A DNA stretch of 64,000 nt from Paramecium pentaurelia (taxonomy: Eukaryota > Ciliophora > Oligohymenophorea > Peniculida > Parameciidae), in assembly GCA_905183005.1 (NCBI GenBank), contig CAJJDO010000021.1:710584-774583 (forward strand), read 5' to 3'. How positions within the stretch are numbered: position 1 is the first letter of the stretch; every line of letters begins with the position of its first letter. Positions 14,644 through 26,160 of the stretch are shown here, one piece after another. Position numbers and translations under genes: made by a program. A model generated the notes under the pieces. That model was not told the origin of the DNA and searched no databases. It was given only the letters and a program-made list of their open reading frames with translations.

Positions 14644-15599
14644 GGATTAAACCCTGCTTAGGAATATTAAAGATTCCCTAAAAAAAATTTAGATTTCAAT
14701 ATGTATTTTTTAGTAAAATGATCCTTTTGAAAAATAATAAAAAAAATATAACTAGAGTATTCTTAAAATTATCAATTGTTTTTAAATACATAGTCTTTTA
14801 TTTTTAGCAAACAAAAAATTTAATCATATTTTATAATTTTTAGTTGGTAATTCCTTTATTTAAATATTAATTCAATTCGATAGAGTTAAAATTATTAATG
14901 TTTTAATTAATTTTATAATTGACATAAATTTAAATTATTATGTTAAGCAACAGCATTTTGGAAGTCATTAATCAGATTTATATTTATTATTTAGAAAATC
15001 TTGATATTATTTAATTTATTATTTTAGATTTATTTTAAGAGATAAAATTAAATTATTTTTACTATTCAGTTGATCTAAAATTTGATTAACTTTTTATATT
15101 TTGCTATTAAATCTGAATTCTGATTAACCTCATCTACTTAAGATCTAAAAACATGATTCTATTAATCATATGTATTATTTTTTTGTTATAATATAAAGAT
15201 CATATCAAAGATACTAGAACAAAGGGTATAATTCATAAATCTTATAATGATATTCATTATTATTATTTTGTAATTTCTTCAACATAGATGATCCCATCTA
15301 ATCTATCAGTTTGAATTAGCAATATCTGAAAATATTATTTCCAATAAAATGACAATTAAATTTTGTTGATAAGAGACCATATTTATAGTCCTTTAACATT
15401 TGTTAATCTTAAATCCTTAGTTTATGTGTTATTATTTAATTAATAAGAAAGAAACTAATTATTTGCTCTTTTAATAAATTATTTCATTTTTTAAACCAAT
15501 GTAGATTAAGTATTGCTAACAATTTTATTATTTATGAATGACTATTCAAGAATAACATTAATAGTTTTTTATTCTATAATATATATCTTATAAATGATA
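14644..15599. other. Gene-free AT-rich spacer
   Basis: Between the duplicated relic and the 3' end of the TPR gene. Homopolymer- and TA-rich. I see nothing supportable in it. Confidence 0.45.
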
Positions 15600-17169
15600 T
15601 CATTTTTTCTTTTTACTTTTACAAGAACTCAGCTTTTTGGAACTATTTTTAGATTTTTAAAATAGTGTTAAATGTTTTAGAACATAATCTATCTTTTTAT
15701 ATTTAACATTACTTCTACAGTTTTTTGCATACACATGTTATGGATTTAATTCTATGGCCTTTTCAAAGAACTCTAATGATTTTCTAAATCCATTTAAATG
15801 CAATAGGGTTTTAGCTTATCATATATTTGATAATATACCTTTAAGATAATAAGCTTCATCATTGCTAGGATTGATTAGAATCAAATTTTCATAACAAGCT
15901 AATTCCTCTTCATAACGGTTTATTGCACCTAATGATGCACCTAAAAATTTCAGTTTTAAGTTACCTTTATTTAGGAGTAATAACTCTTCAGTATAACGAT
16001 CTCGATCAAGATTAAGTATTTAATTATAACACGTAATAGCTTTTTCAAATTAATAATTGTCTTATAAACTAAAACCTAAAGCTTACAATAATTCAACCTT
16101 TTTTCAAATAATATTTGCTATTATTTGGATTGAGCTTAATAGCTTGATCATAATATGAAATAGAATCTTTAAATTATTTTTATTCATGTAAGAAATTTGC
16201 TATTTTTTAATTGTTGTATACCTAGATTAAAATATGCAGATTCATTATTTGGATTGAGGAAAATTGCTTATTAAAATGAAGCTGAAGCCTTCTCTAAAAG
16301 ACTCATTTCAGATAATGCACAACCTACAATATATGCTTTTTATACCTTATAAGTTGTAGAATTAACTGTTATTTGGATTTAATTAGATTGCCTTATTTAC
16401 TAATTTAATGCATTTTTCATATTGATTTAAATCATATAATGCTTATACTAAAGTCAATTATTTTAATACTTTTATATTCAAGGGCTTCTTCATTTTTTGA
16501 ATTTATTTTAATAACCTTATCAAAAAAAGAGATTGATTCTATAAATTTTTTATCTTTCAATAATGCATTTCCTTTTCTTAAAAGAGTCTTTACTAAATTT
16601 TCATTTTATTTCTATATTTTATCATCTTCTTAAATGTATTTCCTTTAACGTTTCAATTATTTTAAGATTTTACCTAATAAACTATGTATGATTATACTTT
16701 ATAATTCTATAGATTTTTTATTAATAGGATCTATCTCTAAGGCTTTTTTTATATATTTTAATGCCTTTTCTAATTGATTTAATTTATTTAATGAAACACC
16801 TAATTAATAGCTGATGAGAATTACTTTTCAAATAATACGCTTAATCTTTTTCTGGAGCTAATTCTATTGCTTTGTTGAAATATAAAATGGCACCTTCATA
16901 ATCCTCTTGCTCTTGTACTTCCATACCTTATTTATATTCTTATCACAATTACCATAGTCATTAATTTAACTATAGTCACCAGATTCATGCAGTCCTACTG
17001 AAAAAGAGCCATCATCAAATTCACTTATTTCCGCAGCCCCATTTATTTTCTCTTTTGGCCATAATGTGCATTTTTGCCATTTTTATTTAATATTCTTTTA
17101 AGTGTTATTTATCTTTTTAATCTTTTTGGAATTTATCTTTATGTCCCTCTTACTTTTAGTTTTTTTCAT
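15600..17169 (-). CDS. Tetratricopeptide-repeat protein, nine exons
   Basis: Ciliate-code exons 17169-16953, 16926-16825, 16799-16470, 16447-16346, 16323-16222, 16199-16098, 16075-15965, 15940-15839 and 15814-15600 join to 461 codons ending in TGA at 15602-15600. The start MKKTKSKRDIKINSKK is basic. About eight TPR units follow, with consensus positions such as YEGAILYFNKAIELAP, ALEIDP, AIQLNPNN, AIKLNPNN and FEKAIELNP, and the tail is Lys/Ser-rich. Every intron is phase 1 and falls at the same point of the repeat; five of the nine exons are exactly 102 nt (34 residues), and one is 111 nt. TPR proteins scaffold protein complexes; the partner is unknown. The first exon is duplicated at 18052-18268 by an assembly overlap. 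Confidence 0.82.
15941..15964 (-). other. 24-nt stopless 3n intron of the TPR gene
   Basis: GTAACTT...TTTTTAG. Its length is a multiple of three and it carries no in-frame TGA in phase 1, so retention would insert eight residues instead of a stop. The other introns are 26, 25, 22, 22, 22, 22 and 24 nt; the last (15815-15838) contains an in-frame TGA. Confidence 0.65.
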
Positions 17170-17454
17170 TTCTAATTATTTTTGAAATGTTAAATCAGAT
17201 TTTTTATAACTATAAATAAATTCCTATAAAATTCTGATATTTATATAGCAGATGATAACCTTCAAAATTATTCATCACAGAAAGAATTGATAATTGAAGA
17301 TTAAAAATATAGTTGAATCATTTATTTAGCCTAATTCTATTATCAATATCAATATGAATGATAATATTTATTTATTTTAAGAAAATGATTAATTTTACAG
17401 ATATCTCGGTTACTTTTCAATCTGTTGAGGATTATCAGATTCTTCCTCTTTCTA

Positions 17455-17546
17455 GTCTAGAAATTTTTAGACATTTGTATAATCAATTACTCTTATTAAT
17501 TTTGATATTTTTATGTTATTATCCAAATGTCTAAAAATTTCTAGAC
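17455..17546. repeat. 23-bp perfect inverted repeat element
   Basis: The left arm 17455-17477 (GTCTAGAAATTTTTAGAC plus 5 nt) is the exact reverse complement of 17524-17546. The arms are separated by 46 AT-rich bases. Each arm also has its own internal GTCTA...TAGAC symmetry. It could be a small MITE-like element, a cruciform or terminator hairpin, or an edge of the adjacent GC-rich island. The assembly copy is at 18554-18645. Confidence 0.8.
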
Positions 17547-18013
17547 GAGAATGTCTTGAGGGCTAGGTCAGTGGTTTCAAAAGTTTTGGCTGCCGATATA
17601 GGGGGAAAAACCTCTAGGTATAATTTCTTTTGCATCTGGTACAAATGATTGGTGTATAACTTCAGATTTTATACTCCTTTTGACAATGCCAACGCTTAAA
17701 GGAGGTGTTTCAGTATCGTATAACGGGGTCACTTGCTAATACTCTAAGATTGGGTTTTTTCAGTTTCTTTTTTTAATTTACTATCCTATGGATCGGGCTT
17801 CTATCGTTTTGGCTCAAGTTGTTAACTAGAGCCTTAATATGTGTTTTCGTGCATGAGGAATTACTGATAAGAGCTGTCTAATTCTTTTTCTTGTTGGTTC
17901 TAATTCTATCTTCCTTTCCCTTGACTCAACCCTGGATTTAAATCAGGGGATCAGATAATTAGATTAATTTTCGTCAGATATCGGTTCATGCCTTTCAGGA
18001 TATCCTTGATTCT
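17547..18013. other. GC-rich structured island upstream of the TPR gene, part 1
   Basis: Clearly richer in G and C than its surroundings and without a protein-like frame. Hairpins visible by eye include GGCTC aAGTTgttAACTa GAGCC near 17811, CTCCTTT...AAAGGAG near 17671-17705 and CCCTG...CAGGG near 17929. The island continues, after the contig overlap, at 19113-19250. Candidate structured RNA or element remnant; identity unknown. Confidence 0.4.
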
Positions 18014-18014
18014 N
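18014..18014. other. Single-N contig junction
   Basis: One ambiguous base at the joint between the two identical 1098-bp copies. Confidence 0.95.
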
Positions 18015-19112
18015 TACTTCCATACCTTATTTATATTCTTATCACAATTACCATAGTCATTAATTTAACTATAGTCACCAGATTCATGCAGTCCTACTGA
18101 AAAAGAGCCATCATCAAATTCACTTATTTCCGCAGCCCCATTTATTTTCTCTTTTGGCCATAATGTGCATTTTTGCCATTTTTATTTAATATTCTTTTAA
18201 GTGTTATTTATCTTTTTAATCTTTTTGGAATTTATCTTTATGTCCCTCTTACTTTTAGTTTTTTTCATTTCTAATTATTTTTGAAATGTTAAATCAGATT
18301 TTTTATAACTATAAATAAATTCCTATAAAATTCTGATATTTATATAGCAGATGATAACCTTCAAAATTATTCATCACAGAAAGAATTGATAATTGAAGAT
18401 TAAAAATATAGTTGAATCATTTATTTAGCCTAATTCTATTATCAATATCAATATGAATGATAATATTTATTTATTTTAAGAAAATGATTAATTTTACAGA
18501 TATCTCGGTTACTTTTCAATCTGTTGAGGATTATCAGATTCTTCCTCTTTCTAGTCTAGAAATTTTTAGACATTTGTATAATCAATTACTCTTATTAATT
18601 TTGATATTTTTATGTTATTATCCAAATGTCTAAAAATTTCTAGACGAGAATGTCTTGAGGGCTAGGTCAGTGGTTTCAAAAGTTTTGGCTGCCGATATAG
18701 GGGGAAAAACCTCTAGGTATAATTTCTTTTGCATCTGGTACAAATGATTGGTGTATAACTTCAGATTTTATACTCCTTTTGACAATGCCAACGCTTAAAG
18801 GAGGTGTTTCAGTATCGTATAACGGGGTCACTTGCTAATACTCTAAGATTGGGTTTTTTCAGTTTCTTTTTTTAATTTACTATCCTATGGATCGGGCTTC
18901 TATCGTTTTGGCTCAAGTTGTTAACTAGAGCCTTAATATGTGTTTTCGTGCATGAGGAATTACTGATAAGAGCTGTCTAATTCTTTTTCTTGTTGGTTCT
19001 AATTCTATCTTCCTTTCCCTTGACTCAACCCTGGATTTAAATCAGGGGATCAGATAATTAGATTAATTTTCGTCAGATATCGGTTCATGCCTTTCAGGAT
19101 ATCCTTGATTCT
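18015..19112. repeat. Direct duplication, copy 2 (assembly overlap)
   Basis: A repeat of 16916-18013. The apparent truncated TPR gene 5' end inside it (start codon at 18268, minus strand) is a duplicate of the first exon and should not be annotated as a second gene. Confidence 0.9.
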
Positions 19113-19250
19113 AGATATTACATAAAATTTGGAGATACTTAGTGCACAAAATTCACACAGGTTGTCCAGAGCCTAGCAAAAAGTTTGTAATGGGCTGTAA
19201 AATTGCCCTCCCATGAATAAGGCGGGTACTTGATCAGGAGATCTGATCAA
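19113..19250. other. GC-rich structured island upstream of the TPR gene, part 2
   Basis: It continues the island in unique sequence. Symmetric elements include GGGC...GCCC near 19193-19210 and TGATCAG-gagat-CTGATCA near 19232-19250. It ends abruptly into AT-rich sequence. The remaining spacer, 19251-19683, is AT-rich and shows nothing else. Confidence 0.4.
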
Positions 19251-19683
19251 AAATTAAATGGTTCAAGATGGATTTTTTTCACAATAAAATTAAAGATAAA
19301 AATAATATATGATTATATTCATTAAAATATTTGTTGCTAATGAAAAAAGAATACTCTCATTTGAGAATAAAACTTTACGAAATCTTTAATTTTATTTAAC
19401 TACACATAAATTTAAATTAATTTTATTCATTAAAATTTGAAGTTCTCATTTTGACAAAAAACTTTTTCTAAAAAATAAATTACAAATTAAAAATGAATTA
19501 TTATACATCAACTAATCAAATTCATATTTAGAAAATAAAATGAATTGAAATACATTTTTTAATAAAATTAAAAATCAAACCATTAATTTTAGAATAGTTT
19601 TGAATATAGATCCAAATATCTAAAAACTTCATATTTTGAATTTTTAATATTAATTTAAAATTCATAATTAATTTACTTTCATA

Positions 19684-21960
19684 TCATTAAATTAAATATG
19701 AATTCCATAATTCTTTGATATCTTATAAACCTAAAACTCGCATTTAATAACCATCATTCTTTTATTCATCCTCCTCTTTTATTAAAATATCCAGACATTC
19801 TTTTTAAAAATCTTTGGTAAATGGTTACAAAGCAATTTAATTAAACTTATTAATAGTAAGCAATAATTCTTTGATCAGGGAACCACAAAATGTTTTGGAT
19901 TAGAGTTATTCAGATTTTAGGATTTCATTTATATTAGAAGCAGTATTAATTTCATTTATTAAATTCATTGACTATTGAATTTATTTTTTTAATTTCTCAA
20001 TTATATCCATAATTTATTTTCTTTATTCTATAACTTATTTGGTCAAGGTTAAATTGAGAAATTTACTTTTGCAAATTTTGTTTAAATATAGTATTTAAAA
20101 TTATTAGAAGGTATCATTCCATGAATTTTTAATAAATTCTTTCCTTTCTAAACTTATGAATGCCTAATTATTAAATTGTAACCAAAATGGAGCTTCAATT
20201 TTAGGTACTATATTAGCAAAAGGACTACCTTGATATACTGAATTTCCTTCAAAAAGCAAAGCTTACAAGGCTGATGGCTCTTCAAAATCAGAAAATGTAA
20301 ATAAAAACATGAAATGCTCTACAGCATCTTTACCAAAAAGTTGTAATAAGCTATTCATAATATAAATTTAATCAAGAGTTAATCTATTTTGACTTGATTT
20401 AATTACAAAACAAATAAGGCTCAATTATTCTAATTCTTTTAATTAGTCTGATATTCTTTCTGAGATAATTTTATCAAAATTTTATCCTCTTGTGTCTCCA
20501 AATCCTGGAGTATCAATTATCCTTAAAGGTGGTTTACCATTTGAGCCTTTTAAATAATAACTTATAACTTCTGAAGTTTTACTAACTGCCTAAGATTATT
20601 TGAAAACAGTTTCATTGGTTTCATCAACTAAATAGAACCTAAATGGAAATTCAAATTCAACACCAATATAAAAATTGCAAAAGAAATTTATGAGAGTTGA
20701 TTTACCAACTCCTGTTTCACCAATAATCATAATTGTTTTCATTAAATTAATATCTTATAATTCATTTTAAGTATATTGAGGATATTTTCGAATTTATAAA
20801 GTAACTTTTTTACCTTTTATCTCCTTTAACAAAATGCAATTTTATGCTAATTATTCCAGGTTTGTTTTTCTGTATGATTTTTCCAATTCTTTTGAATTGT
20901 TCTAGCCTGGGAGCTCTTTTGAAAGCTCTAATTCTGATTTTTTTTCTATTAAATAATTCTACGGAAAAGATTATTTTTTAATTTCATTTTATGTTTTAAG
21001 ATTATAAAAAGTATTAAATCTAAAATTGTTAGGTTAAACATTAAATTATTAAATCTTTAGTTTATTAATGAGGAAGGATTAATCTTATTAATTTTTTAAA
21101 CAAGGTATAGATTGTGAATGATTATTACTAATAGCTTTAGGGTTAAAGTATAAATTAGAAAATTAAGGAGATTAAAACATTGAATGTTAATTAATAGACT
21201 GTTACTTTAAAGGAATTTATTGTTAATTCTGAATAGGATTATAAGGTGATGCAAATTTAATTTAGTTTACTTCTTTTTGATATTATGTATTACTTTATGA
21301 TTATTAAAATGTTATAAATTTGTTATTCTATATTGTTGTCGATTGGCTTGTATTTTATTAATAAAACTAATAAGCTTTATCTTAATTAAATACAATTTAT
21401 GGCTTTGTGAACTCTATTTTAATTTTAAAAAATGGTTAATAGGATTGATTTTCAGGTTTTGTTTTCCATTCTAAAAACTTTTAATATGATATATGATAAT
21501 CAAGTGCTTATTCTTTAGTAATAAATGTTAAATTATAACGAGTAAGGATTAAGTTTTTCTTAAACTTCCATGCTACATTCAAAATCTAAGTTTTATCAAC
21601 CCCAAGTTCATTTTCTAATACACTTATCAATCCATATACATTTTGATCCTTTACTAATTAATACTTCTAAGTAATTTATTAATCTGATTTCAAAAATGAT
21701 TCTATGTCTTCTACATGTAATTCATCTATTAATTTTAAAAGTGTTTCATTAGCTATCATTTCATTCATAATGTAGTAGACATATATATACTTATATAAAG
21801 CTATTAAATTATTTTCTCTATCACTCAAAGTCTTTTAATATTTTAATTCTAATTCAATAATTAGATTAGAAATAGAAGTAATATTTTATTCATAACAATA
21901 ATGAATAATAGATTTATATTCAGTACTTTAGCCAAAAACACTTTTTATAAAACTCTCCAT
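19684..21960 (-). CDS. AIG1/GIMA-like GTPase with long Gln/Asn-rich N-terminal extension
   Basis: A single ciliate-code frame of 759 codons, with start MESFIKSVFGQSTEYKS and TGA at 19686-19684. Residues about 1-200 are helical, and about 200-390 are low-complexity and Gln/Asn/Ser-rich. The G domain starts near residue 405 with MIIGETGVGKSTLIN (Walker A GETGVGKS at 414-421) and continues with DTPGFGDTRG (G3, Asp near 483) and a TFSDF stretch in the G4 position. The C-terminus is helical (IEKLKKQIQQSMNLI). The motifs fit the AIG1/IMMUNITY-ASSOCIATED or septin-like P-loop GTPases, which act on membranes as oligomers; the precise role is unknown. The extension makes it far longer than a bare GIMA domain. 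No intron is needed. Confidence 0.8.
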
Positions 21961-21999
21961 CTTTGCTAGATTAAAAAAATTATAAACTTGATAGCTATA

Positions 22000-22830
22000 A
22001 TAATTAATGGAAAATAAATAATAATTATCATTATTCTACTATTAAACTTTGAGTTAATAGAAATAGATCTATATTAAATATTTAATATTATTATAGTACT
22101 TCTAAAAAGAAATTCCGAATAGAATTATTTATTTATTTTAAGTTATCTCCTTTTTAAAATACAAGCATTTTTCATAATAAGGAATCAAATATTTAATGAA
22201 TAATTCAAGCCTTTTTAAGATAAATAATTTTTTGAATTAATATTAATTAAAAGCATAATTAATACGATAATAAATAGCAAATCAAAGTCTTCATCTTTAT
22301 ATAATGTATCTTAAAATTCATTGAAATATTGTTTGATCTTTTGAAGAAATTTTGAGTTTTTATACAATCTAGAAAACAGTATAACACAAATTATCCAATA
22401 ATAAAAGAAATAATTTAATGATATAATCAAATTTTTTATTTTTAGAAAACAGAGGCTAGTTGCATTTATTTCGAGTCAGTTTATATAAATAGATGGAAAT
22501 TTTTTAATTTATTATTATTCTTTAAACTAATTTTTAAATTCATTTTTGATGATATTAATTAGTTTAAATTTTGAAATTAATAATCTTTTCCTTCTAAAGC
22601 CTATATTAAAAATAGTATTCTAAAAATTTGAGATGGAATTAGCTCAAATAAAAGAGTTTTACTTACTAATTTTTCCTTCATAAAAGAAGTTAGCTGTTCT
22701 TTATTGTATTGTGCAGGCTGTTACTAAAGCAAAATTCTTCAACCTAATCACTTAAACATAAATAATTAAATGAAATCGAAATTAATTAAAATAAAGAAAT
22801 TCATAATGGTTTTACTTAGGATTTGTAGTT
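22000..22830 (-). pseudogene. Unidentified protein-coding relic
   Basis: On the minus strand a coherent stretch reads PAQYNKEQLTSFMKEKLV and then SKTLLFELIPSQIFRILF (about 22730-22600), continuing to a TGA near 22440. Upstream in the same frame two TGA codons interrupt what looks like an N-terminus, and downstream coding-like pieces lie in other frames. I do not recognise the family. It could be a decayed gene or a gene with introns I failed to place. Confidence 0.3.
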
Positions 22831-22839
22831 AAAAAATTT

Positions 22840-24112
22840 TAATTATTTAAGCTTCTTATAATCAAATATATTTAGAGTTCAATTAATGTAGGGACCTAAA
22901 CCCCATATCTTTGATAAGGATTAGGTAATAAGAAAAAAAAGCGAGACTACAACATTAAGGTATAAATATAAATGAAATTATTTAAAACTGCTACCGGAAA
23001 TAATAAAAAAAGACAAAATAAGAAATTTAGGAGAATAATCGAGAGATCAGTTGGAATTATCTATTCTGTTTACTATGATTTCAACTCCAAAAGTAGGCCA
23101 AATTCAATTACTCTAACATTTCCCTATAATACACCTATAAAATGTAAAGGAGAAGTAATAGTTCTTTATTTTTTGGTCTTTATATACGGTTTTACTTTTT
23201 ATAATATAGAGATCTCTTACCTATTAAACTAGCCCATTGTGTCGCATAATATTTATATGTTTTTAAGATGGGCCTGAGTCATGAAATCAATTATTTATTA
23301 AAAATGGACTTACGAATTCAATCAAAAAATGATATTGAAAAATACAACAGCTACTCCAAGAATTGAGAAACTTTTAATAACAGAAATTATAGAAGGAAAA
23401 AAACTCTTGATTTCCACAAAGTTTTGGTGAAATTGGTCAAGCAAACTTGAATAAAAATAGAGCTAGATTTAAATGTTTGATAATTATTTTAAAATGGAGA
23501 ATATTAATTTTTGGCTGTAACAATTGATCTTAAAAATTATATTTGGAATAATAATTTTTAAAAAATTTTAAATCAGTTACGATCAATTAGTAGATATAAA
23601 TTCATCAAAAATTAATAGGGATACTATTAAAGGCACTTCTAAAATGCAGGATTTATTAAATAATTTAGATTAAAAAAGTAAACCGATATAGATTGGACAT
23701 CACCGGAAAAATAAATAGAAAAAGTATTAAATGGACAGTCTCATGGAAAGAAAAATTATGAATAGCGCTGGAGGTAAATTAAATGAAACTAATAACCTAA
23801 ATTGTATAAATGATACTCTGATGAAACAAAAAAATGGTCATTAGAAAATGATATTCAAATATTGGAAATGGATTTTATAAATTATTTATTAGGAAAACTA
23901 TTGATATCTAAAATCTTTATTATTTTCAAAAAAAAGAATAATTAAATAAAAAAAATATTAATTTCTCCATATAATTGGATTCTTAAATGGCTAATAAGCA
24001 TCAAAAATTATAGATTATAAAACTGAATCCTAAACTCAAATAATTTAAAGTGAAAACCAAACAAATTTTTATCTATATCATAAATAATATTTAAATTAAA
24101 TCTAAATAATTT
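22840..24112. other. Spacer with weak plus-strand coding hints
   Basis: A plus-strand frame at 22972-23232 (MKLFKTATGNNKKRQNKK...) has no recognisable domain, and the following 800 bases give only broken fragments. I would not call a gene here. A short segment near 22885-22925 (ggacctaaaccccat) resembles a telomere-like unit but is isolated. Confidence 0.3.
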
Positions 24113-25593
24113 TCATTATTCTTTATACCTTCTTATCTATATTTACTTTGATTTTTCATCCCAAGTAATCAAATACTCACCATCATCACTCATTACTCCA
24201 AATAAAGAATTAGTTCCAAAGTGAATAGATTATTCAGTTAGCAACTCCCCATTTTATTTTTTCCTTATCAAATTGATGTATTGACCATTCTTACTCAATA
24301 GGATGCATTTCCCATTTATATATTGTTAAGGAAACAAACAATTACCACTATCAGATCCAGACTTTATATTAATATCTCTTGTCTTTGTAAACAATTTATT
24401 GATAGTATTCATCTCAAAAACAGATATATATTCTTTTTCTCCTTATGAGAATGTGAACATATTATTATCAATAAAGCATACTCGATATCCAAACTAATCA
24501 ACTTTCATCTTTTATACTACTTTCCATTCTGTATTCTATCCTGATTGTTCTATTATTAATATAACTTTATCATGTCCACATGATACTACTCTATTTTATT
24601 ATTAATTTAAAACTAATCCATATACAGAACTAGAATGATCAGCAATTGTTTATTAACACAACCATTCATTCTTGTTTATCCAAAATTTAATAGTGTTATC
24701 ATTACTCCCTGATATAATTAGATCTTCATATTTATTTATCACTAAACAATTGATCTAATTACTGTGTCCATATAATATCTATTATGAACTCCATAAATTA
24801 TTTTATATGTATTTCCATATTATGATAGAAGAATCAAGACTTCCAGATAAGAAATGTTTCGATTTCTTCATGAAGTTTAAAGTATATACAAAACTCTTAT
24901 GTTCATTTAAAGTTTAAATTTATTTGATGACTCCTTAGTTGAATTCAAATACTTTGATTGTTGAATAACATCCAGCCACCAATGTTGAACAATCATTATC
25001 AATAGCTAAAGCATAACATTAATAACTTTTTGAAATAGAAAATTCTTTTATAATTTAATAATTGAATGGTTTGGATTAAGTATGAGTAGATTTTACAGTT
25101 GATGATTGTTGAATATTTAATTGAGTATTTAGTTATTGTATTTATAAAGTTTATTATTCTAATAAGATATCCTTTTCATTTGATTTCTATTCCAATTATT
25201 GTAAAATTTCTATCATCTATTGTTCACATTTTAAACTCATGTTTATTAAAAGTTCTTTTTCTTTTTCTTTAAGTAATACTTAATTGTTAATTTTAGATTT
25301 GATTATTGATATTATGTCTTAACAAATCTATTAAAAAATATTATAGTCTTCCAATTTAATCTAAGGCAAATTTATTAAGGATGGAGATCTTTAAATACAC
25401 TTTTGATATTTATCATTCAGTACATCAAAAATCTCATTTATAAGTGAATCCAGATCAATATAGATATTATTGAATGAAGACTATTAAATTTATAGATTAA
25501 CTATTATACTTCAATTTTGGTTTATACCTCTTTGAAGCATTCTTCTATAGCTGTTTGGCAATCCTAATTTTAAAATCCTTCTAATTTATTCAT
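24113..25593 (-). CDS. Coiled-coil plus WD40 repeat protein
   Basis: Two exons (25593-25510 and 25480-24113) flank a 29-nt intron (25481-25509, GTATAATAG...TTTAATAG) and give 484 codons with TGA at 24115-24113. The start MNKLEGFQNQDCQTAIEE is acidic and amphipathic. A long coiled coil follows at about residues 85-165 (LLKEKEKELLINMSLKCEQQ...). From about residue 185 there are WD40 blades, with CSTLVAGCYSTIKVFEF, FLSGSLDSSIIIWKY, LIISGSNDNTIKFWINK and RVVSCGHDKVILI, ending in a final blade with EYLITWDEKSK. The propeller is a protein-interaction platform; the partner is unknown. A frameshifted paralogue lies at 40700-42560. Confidence 0.82.
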
Positions 25594-25990
25594 ATATCTT
25601 TTATTTTTCAAATGTTATTAATAATGAATAATTATTCTATAGTTATCACTAATAGTATATAAATAAGCAATAAATTAAAATTTTATTGGGTTTTAAGAAT
25701 GATTGATGAAAATAGTAATTATTTAACAAATAGTTTCATTATTTTATCAATTTTTGAAATCTAGTTGCCTATTAAATATTTTTTTATTATTAAAATATAA
25801 TACTAAATAAAAAATAAATAAATTATAATGTAAAACAAAAATAGTGAAATGATGACATTAGTTGATATAAAGAAAAATAAAAAAACAATAAAAATGATTC
25901 TTTGAGTAAATTTTATTAATTATAAAAATTAAAGATTTAGATATCATTTTTAAGGTAGATATTTTAAAATCTTATAAACCTTGCTAATAA
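25594..25990. other. AT-rich promoter-side spacer
   Basis: Upstream of the WD40 gene. It must carry that gene's promoter, but no element is recognisable. Confidence 0.4.
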
Positions 25991-25995
25991 ATATA

Positions 25996-26160
25996 TGAGG
26001 TCAGAGGCACAAATTTTTTCCAAAGATGCAACTTGCATTTTTATCGCATTGCATCTGGCATCAGCATATGTTACTTCTCTAAGAATTTAACTTAAAAGCC
26101 TCTGAGATCACTCCTTGTGATGCACCTTAAAGGACAGCGGGAACTTGTAAAAAGATTAAA
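25996..26160. ncRNA. Candidate structured non-coding RNA (strand unknown)
   Basis: A GC-rich island in AT-rich surroundings with three consistent helices. TCAGAGGC 26001-26008 pairs with GCCTCTGA 26098-26105. Inside that stem, GATGCAA 26025-26031 pairs with TTGCATC 26049-26055. Just outside, ATCAC 26107-26111 pairs with GTGAT 26117-26121 around a 5-nt loop. No protein-like frame crosses it. It does not match a tRNA, 5S or U6 pattern that I know. Call based only on composition and pairing. Confidence 0.35.

Larger units (their letters stand above)
16916..18013. repeat. Direct duplication, copy 1 (assembly overlap)
   Basis: These 1098 bases recur at 18015-19112 across a single N at 18014, with no difference that I could see. 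They include the first exon of the TPR gene, its promoter, a 23-bp inverted repeat and part of a GC-rich island. Best read as an unmerged contig overlap. Confidence 0.9.

Noticed and set aside
16439..16633. Plus-strand frame MLILKSIILILLYSRA...
   Set aside because: Reverse strand of a TPR exon.
22885..22925. Telomere-like cctaaacccc motif
   Set aside because: A single isolated unit, not an array; chance is sufficient.
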